A stretch of 64,000 nt of DNA from Cryptomeria japonica (Eukaryota; Streptophyta; Pinopsida; Cupressales; Cupressaceae). Position 1 is the stretch's first letter. Every line of letters begins with the position of its first letter. Shown here piece by piece: positions 58,932 to 64,000 of this stretch. Location: assembly GCF_030272615.1 (NCBI RefSeq), contig NC_081406.1:396142439-396206438 (forward strand). The letters are read 5' to 3'. The position numbers and the translations under genes were made by a program. The notes below the pieces were generated by a model. The model was given only the letters and a program-made list of their open reading frames with translations. It was not told the origin of the DNA and did no database searches.

Positions 58932-60515
58932 ATGTTCCCCTTTTTCATTGATGACAATATAAAGTTATACATTATAAGTTTGCTGAAATAACTACTAAAG
59001 TATTGAACTAACAACTATCTGAAATTTTGTATGAAGAAAAGAAAAAAATACTGCTAACACACACATAACTCTACTCCCCCTTTGATAACAATGACAAAGG
59101 GTCAAAAAGAGTAACAAATGGTGCATCAAAAAAAAATTGAGACTTCCCTTCAGGGAGACACATGTGTTCAATTGGAGTAGTATTTTATATTGTGGACATG
59201 AGTGGTCCAGTCGTCCTTGTGCTTATCCCAGTGAGTAATGGATCCTGATAGAAACACAATGTGAACCTGCATGGCTATGTGCAAGTACTCTTTCTCAAGA
59301 ATGGAGCCATGTTTGAGCATATTGGAATTTAGTGGCTTGGGAGAGGGCTCTATTCATGATGAAAATACTTTCGTTTCTCATATCTCTCAACTTACTTAAG
59401 GGAAGAATAATGTCATCCCTTTGTTGCTATAATCCAAATTATTTTTCATGACGCTCTTCAAACTTGGCTTTACCAGGATCAGATAAGTCTTTAGATAACT
59501 TGAAGTTGGCATGAGCTTGTCAGATCTTGTCATAAATAATATTCATTTAGTCTTTGATTCTTTTTGTAGCATCCAACCACTGAAGACTATAAGAAAAGAG
59601 TGTCACCATTTTCCAGATATGATTGACCTTGAGAAATAAGTTGTGAGAGCTAATGATGAGCTGACACACATTTAGCCTTGAGTTATTGTAACAATTTTTC
59701 TCAGTCATTCACTCTATCTTTATGATATTTTTCTTCCAGCTTCTCAGTGTGACTGCTCAAAGAATTAATCAACATTTTGCATTTATCCGCATTGGGAGTG
59801 TCTGAATCTAGCTAACACTCTAGCATTGTAGCATGGAGTGCTGCCAATAGATCTTCAATAATCTTATCCTTTTTCTTAAAATCTTGTTTTGTAGATGAAA
59901 TAAATGCCTCTCAAATTTCAAGATTCTAAACTGGACCAACCTTAGAAAAATCAATAGCGTATAGATGAAGTGAAAGATTGAATAATTAGGCATGCAAAAA
60001 ATAATTTCTTCCAGGCGTCTTCAGTAGAACTGGTACCAACTATAGTCATTGATCCAAGTACACACTCACTAAACCCAAGTTAGTCAAATCATTTGTCTTA
60101 TCAACCGATGAAGCTTTGGTTTTAGATTCATTCTTTTTGGACTCAACAAACTCTCACTCATCTTGACCTTTATTAACAAAATCTTCAATTTCCTTTCCTT
60201 TAACAGACTTAGCATTAACTGGAGGAATCTTAGAGGTTATAGGAATATCCATAACATTGTCCATAGTGGTATCAATAGAAGAAGTATCATCAACTAGATT
60301 ATCATTGGGATTATAAACAGGGGTATTAACAAGATTATTTGACACATTTTCTAGCACACCGATAGAAGTACCGGATTTAAAAGAAGGAAACAAATCAAGG
60401 TTCTTAGCAATTGTCGTTACAGTCTCCATGATTTCACCTTTAAGTTTTTCTCTGGCATTAGCCTCACCTAACATGAGACTATTGACTTGATGATGATTGT
60501 AAAGTATTCATCACT
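58932..60515 (-). mobile_element. Internal 3' part of minus-strand copia-type element
   Basis: From the cut by the next element (60515) leftward, the minus strand holds the end of an unknown frame (60474 to about 59070), an AAAGGGGGAGTAG purine tract near 59065-59085, and a short 3' untranslated region up to the LTR. The 5' part of the element is not visible and should lie beyond the element inserted at 60516. Confidence 0.65.
59070..60480 (-). pseudogene. C-terminal part of unknown non-pol frame
   Basis: The open piece 60474-60154 starts MLGEANAREKLKGEIMETV, then NLDLFPSFKSGT and a polar, Asp/Asn/Thr-rich region. It continues with stops through segments like FISSTKQDFKKKDKIIEDL and LDSDTPNADKCKMLINSLSS to the end near LFDPLSLLSKGE. 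Charged heptad-like stretches suggest a coiled coil. It holds the place just before the 3' polypurine tract, where copia RNase H should be. I infer it may be the C-terminal part of the same protein whose start is seen at 63352, because both occupy the non-Gag position in related elements. Unproven. Confidence 0.45.
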
Positions 60516-61538
60516 TGTTGTCATTGATGAAACATTCTTACACACACATATAATTATATTGACTACCGGTGTAACTTCAATTGTTTACACTATTAACCGG
60601 TATGTTAGAGATTAATCTCTAATCGGTACTTTGTGTCAATCAGAATGTACATAAGAGACAACTTGTGGTTATACTAAGTTGACATCAAGATGAAGATAAA
60701 GATGGAGATCAAGCAGAGATTCAAGGACAACGGTTCATATGTTTTATTCAAACCGGTATTGAGTGTTCCAATCGGTATTTGGTTATTTTTGTGATGAGTT
60801 ATGATCACTTGTCTAGATACACTATACCTAGGAAATTCTATTTTGATTTCCTTGGACCGACATAAGATTTGAATGTCTATTTAAAGACATCTTAGTGAAT
60901 CATTTGATACATGTTATGTTATGATGCATGCATGAAGAATGAAAGTTTTTGTTGAAGAGTGATAAGTGTTAAGATGAAGAGTGTGTTGAATGTACTTAGA
61001 AGGATCTGATCAAGCAAGTATAGTGCTACTCAGAACATATCAAACCATTCTTGTTGTTTTCTAACCATTACAACAAAATCAAATCCCTTAACCGGGTAAT
61101 CTCTAACAAACTTCAATGTACAAATCCTCTAACAAGGTGATCAATTAGTTTGGATTCTTAAATGCTCCAAAGAGGTTACTCCTAATAGGGTACTACTCTT
61201 AACAGGGTATAAGCTTCTAATCAAGCTTTGGGATCTCTAACAAGATTCGCTCCTAGCAGAGCACTTTGTAGACCTTAACTGGTCAGTTATCTATTACTAT
61301 AGATAGTTAACTTGTGAGTTCCATCTCACCGTGGTTTTTACCTATTTGGGTTTTCCATGTATAAACACTTGTGTTATGGTGGATGCTTTACTTTTTGTGG
61401 ATGTTGTTATATCATTTTGGATTACATGCATTGTGTATAAAAGCTTTGTTAAGTTCATTTACCGGTTAGTGTTTAAAGTAGTTTGGTTTTTGGTGTCACT
61501 GATTCACCCCTCCCTCTCAGTTCTTTTCAAGTCCATCA
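60516..61538 (+). repeat. 5' LTR (1023 bp)
   Basis: Starts TGTTGTCATTGATG and ends AAGTCCATCA. It contains TATTTAAAG near 60879 (possible TATA), CTCACCGTGGTTTTTACCTA, TTGGGTTTTCCATGTATAAA and GATTCACCCCTCCCTCTCAG. The paired LTR is outside the window. Confidence 0.75.
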
Positions 61539-61540
61539 AT

Positions 61541-61552
61541 TGGTATCAGAGC
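61541..61552 (+). other. Primer binding site, Met-tRNA type
   Basis: TGGTATCAGAGC, two bases after the LTR end. Confidence 0.88.
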
Positions 61553-61600
61553 CTAACTTCTTTGAAGCCTAACCGCTTAGAAGGGAGCCTTGAAACCACC

Positions 61601-62849
61601 ATGGGGGACATGAACTACTTTGAGATGGCTAGAGAGATAGAAGCTAGTAGAAATGAGCTTAAAAACCTAAGGGTCAAACTGAAAGATTCTCAAGTCAAAA
61701 GGAGAGAGCTAACTAAACAACTATTAGAGATATCTGAAAATGGTTCTTCAGATGAAGCCAATATTGATGCTTTAGTAGAGGAAGTTGAAAAGTTAAATGG
61801 TGAGAAACTGAATCTAAGGAGAGAGCTAGAAGGTCTCACTATCCGCATGAGTCAGGAATTAGAAGCCAGAAGGGTTGCTGAAGACCTTATCAAGGAAAGA
61901 GATCAAGAGATTACAAAGATCAAATGAGAAAATGCTGCTATGCATGAGCATTTGATTGCTGAAAGAGAAGAAAAGGACAACCTGCAGCTAGATCTTGAAC
62001 TTGCATCATCTCTGAAAGAGAACCTGTCTAAGCATAATGAAGATCTCACAAAACAACTTACTGAAGCGAATGAGAAATTGGAAAAGTTCATCAAGAGTTC
62101 TACCATGCTGGAAGAATAAATTCAATCACAAAGAATGAAGGGTGATGTCTGTGGACTTTGTTTTCATACAACTGAAAAAGGTGAATCCTCCGGTACAAAG
62201 AGAAACAATACTAAGATCAAATCTACTCCTAAAAACAATAAGCCTACTGGTAAGAAGGTCTTTGAACCTATTTGTTTTGTTTGCCATAAACCTCGTCACA
62301 CTGCAAATATTTGTAGAGACAAACCTAACAGAAATGCAAGTTATAATACTAATGCTAGATATGTGTCCAAGAAATTTGAAGGTCATTGCTTCACATGTGG
62401 AATGTATGGACATAGATCTGTTGAGTGTAGATATGGAGCAAACAATCCTATACCACACATGCATCCAAGACCAAATGGTGACCGGATGAGGAACTTTAAC
62501 AGTCAGGTAAACCTGAACTAGCAAAGATCCTACGATAATCGGTTTAGTCGATTAGAGATGGAAAATGTAACAAATGTTATTTGCACCATCTGTAATAACT
62601 TTGGTCATGTGGCTATGAACTGTAGAAGAAGAACATGAAGAGGAAATGTAGGACCTTGGAGATCATCTAGCATGTCCTTGTTATCACTGTAACAAACCGG
62701 GGCACTTAGTAAAATTTAGTAGATCCATAAATAGCAAACCGATCAACTCTTCTAAAGATCAGAAGGGAAAGCAGAAAGTTAATGTTGAAGAAACCAGAGA
62801 GGAAATGAATCGAATTTGGAAGAAGAAAAGTGATGAGTCACCTGAATAA
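61601..62849 (+). pseudogene. Gag with coiled coil and four zinc knuckles
   Basis: ATG 61601 gives MGDMNYFEMAREIEASRNEL. A long coiled coil follows (ELKNLRVKLKDSQVKRREL; REEKDNLQLDLELASSLKEN), one frame with stops at 61925 and 62117. Then four Cys/His knuckles: CFVCHKPRHTANIC (62273), CFTCGMYGHRSVEC (62388), CTICNNFGHVAMNC (62582) and CYHCNKPGHLVKFS (62679, last Cys is Ser). The last one needs a frame change after 62640. It ends at TAA 62847-62849. It lacks the usual UBN2-type Gag core seen in the copia element at 4505. Gag function in RNA binding is supported by the knuckles. The coiled coil may drive assembly. Confidence 0.8.
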
Positions 62850-63351
62850 GAAATTGTTCCTTAACCCAATGAAGAGAACCCTGCACCAATGACTTAAGCC
62901 TTTTTAATATGGCTAAGGGGAGCTTAACGGTAAAACATCTCCGGACCCCTTGTGAAAAATGAGCAGCAAAAGAATTTTGAAACATGAAATTTTGATAACT
63001 TTTTGTTAACATGTTATCAACCATTTTTCTACTTGAGCGGTGAAATTAGGGCTTTTAACCCTAACGAGCGAGCATTTATTGCACTAGGTAAAAAGGATAA
63101 AATTGAGTTTTACTTTGTCATTTTTTACCCTAACGCATTTGAGAAAGAAATTTGAAGTGATTGCAGAGCTGAGTAAGATTGTTTTGCTATAAAATTGCCG
63201 AATTGTTTCGTGATTTGTGAAATTAAGTTGAATTGAAGGTTGTAGAAGGTCGAACTGGTGTGCACTTGGGCATTTCAACTAGTAAACAGGGTAACATGCA
63301 TGAAACAAGGTATTTCTTTGAACATACCACTTTGAATCTTGTTCATCTAGA
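62850..63351 (+). other. Spacer between Gag and second frame
   Basis: No protease or integrase motif. Contains CTTAACGGTAAAACATCTCCG and GGGCTTTTAACCCTAACG words. Short minus-strand frames are unsupported. Confidence 0.5.
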
Positions 63352-64000
63352 ATGGCATCTACTTCAAAGTCTATAGAGAGGTTGATGATCACTTATGAGC
63401 CTATGGAAGCTCAAAAGGCAGATAAGATTGTGTCATATAATGCATTATCGCAAGTTCCGAGTGGAGTTTTGGTCAAAAGTGATTTGTCTGATTATATTGA
63501 TTGCAAGTTAGAAGACTTAGGGTCTCTATACATCTACACCCAATTGAAATCACTTTGCGATAAGAATGGCAAGATTAAAACACAGTATGCTAGGATTTTC
63601 AAAAAGGGTTTTCATAATGCCTCTTATTTTCTTGATGATTTTGAAGAAGCACATATCATAATAATTTTGAGTAGAGTTCATGGAGAAAACATGTACTTAG
63701 AAAGATCTCACACAATTACATGTACTTAGGCTATGACTGGCTATTTCTCAACTGGTGAAGTACCTGAGCTGAGGAAAATTCTTAAGGATATTGTCTTCAA
63801 ATTAATCGGTTCTACATTTGATGGGCAAGCTTTTTCCGTCAACAACATTAAGGACCCCACAGTAAAAATAGTAGCAATGGTGATAGGCTATTGAGTATTT
63901 TACTCCAGTAGACTTAACAATATTCCATCTATAGAAGTTCACATAGCTCACAAAATGATTGTTGATAATGCAGACTATGATCTCTATGAAGCTATCAAGA
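63352..64000 (+). pseudogene. Unknown second frame of copia-type element, partial
   Basis: ATG 63352 gives MASTSKSIERLMITYEPMEA, followed by KADKIVSYNALSQVPSGVL, SDLSDYIDCKLEDLGSLYIY and KNGKIKTQYARIFKKGF. After a stop at 63727-63729 the same frame continues with AMTGYFSTGEVPELRKILKD, a stop near 63892, and SSRLNNIPSIEVHIAHKMIV to the window edge. The globular composition (helical, mixed charge) suggests a real protein. Not a copia pol domain. It may be the N-terminal part of the frame seen at 59070-60480. Function unknown. Confidence 0.55.

Larger units (their letters stand above)
60516..64000 (+). mobile_element. Copia-type element, runs off window
   Basis: 5' LTR 60516-61538, Met-tRNA primer site, Gag with zinc knuckles, then an unknown frame from 63352. 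The flank TCACT (60511-60515) should be repeated after its 3' LTR. It has no protease or integrase motif in the 2.4 kb after the Gag start, where copia elements carry them, so it is probably non-autonomous. It sits inside the minus-strand copia-type element. Confidence 0.75.

Noticed and set aside
1-64000. tRNA, rRNA or microRNA genes
   Set aside because: I saw no tRNA A/B box pair in a cloverleaf context and no rRNA core. Matches to tRNA 3' ends are primer binding sites of LTR elements.

Overview
The window looks like intergenic DNA from a large, repeat-rich plant genome. A conifer or other gymnosperm is my best guess. Plant-specific signs are a Tat-lineage Ty3/gypsy element with an archaeal-type RNase H, a plant mobile domain (PMD) reading frame, an L1-like LINE of plant type, and copia LTR ends shared among several elements. 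The gymnosperm call is inference from the density of old, nested, highly decayed LTR elements and the absence of host genes. I found no intact host gene, tRNA, rRNA or CRISPR. Nearly every recognisable reading frame is a retrotransposon remnant with stops or frameshifts.

Layout. 1-2613: no recognised content. 2619-7401: a complete copia-type element (+) with 461-bp LTRs, Met-tRNA primer site and polypurine tract. It encodes Gag and protease, then an unknown acidic reading frame where integrase and reverse transcriptase should be. 7933-32984: a 25-kb Ty3/gypsy element (-) bounded by a perfect GGACC target duplication. Its LTRs are about 5.7 kb each and each carries a reading frame of roughly 978 codons in the sense of the element. 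Its left LTR is split by a 6.87-kb chromovirus (11846-18711, -) with 1.45-kb LTRs. 33563-52312: a non-autonomous element (+) of about 13 kb after removing two later insertions. It has a 1.63-kb 5' LTR, a truncated 3' LTR, three arrays of one 21-bp minisatellite, Gln-rich and Pro-rich pseudo-frames, and a PMD pseudogene in antisense near the 3' end. The insertions are a 1.54-kb solo LTR (39355-40895) and a 4.16-kb solo-LTR-like unit (46027-50188) with perfect ATCCT duplications, which splits the PMD frame.

52313-55259 holds nothing I recognise. 55260-57715 is the 5' part of an L1-like LINE (ORF1 remnants and endonuclease), cut by a copia-type LTR on the minus strand (57716-58931). That LTR contains a 373-bp TRIM element with two 159-bp LTRs and perfect AATGT duplications. 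The minus-strand element is itself cut at 60515/60516 by another copia-type element (+) that runs off the window. Its Gag has a coiled coil and four zinc knuckles and is followed by an unknown frame instead of protease/pol.

The most unusual biology is the giant-LTR element. Its LTR has its own TATA box upstream of the long frame, a U3 filled with degenerate CCGATGA/TCATCGG words, and an archaeal-type RNase H placed between protease and reverse transcriptase while the native RNase H has lost a catalytic Asp. A second theme is that four elements carry non-pol reading frames, and three of these have no visible pol. All coordinates and translations were read by eye. Family names rest on motif recognition, not on searches.
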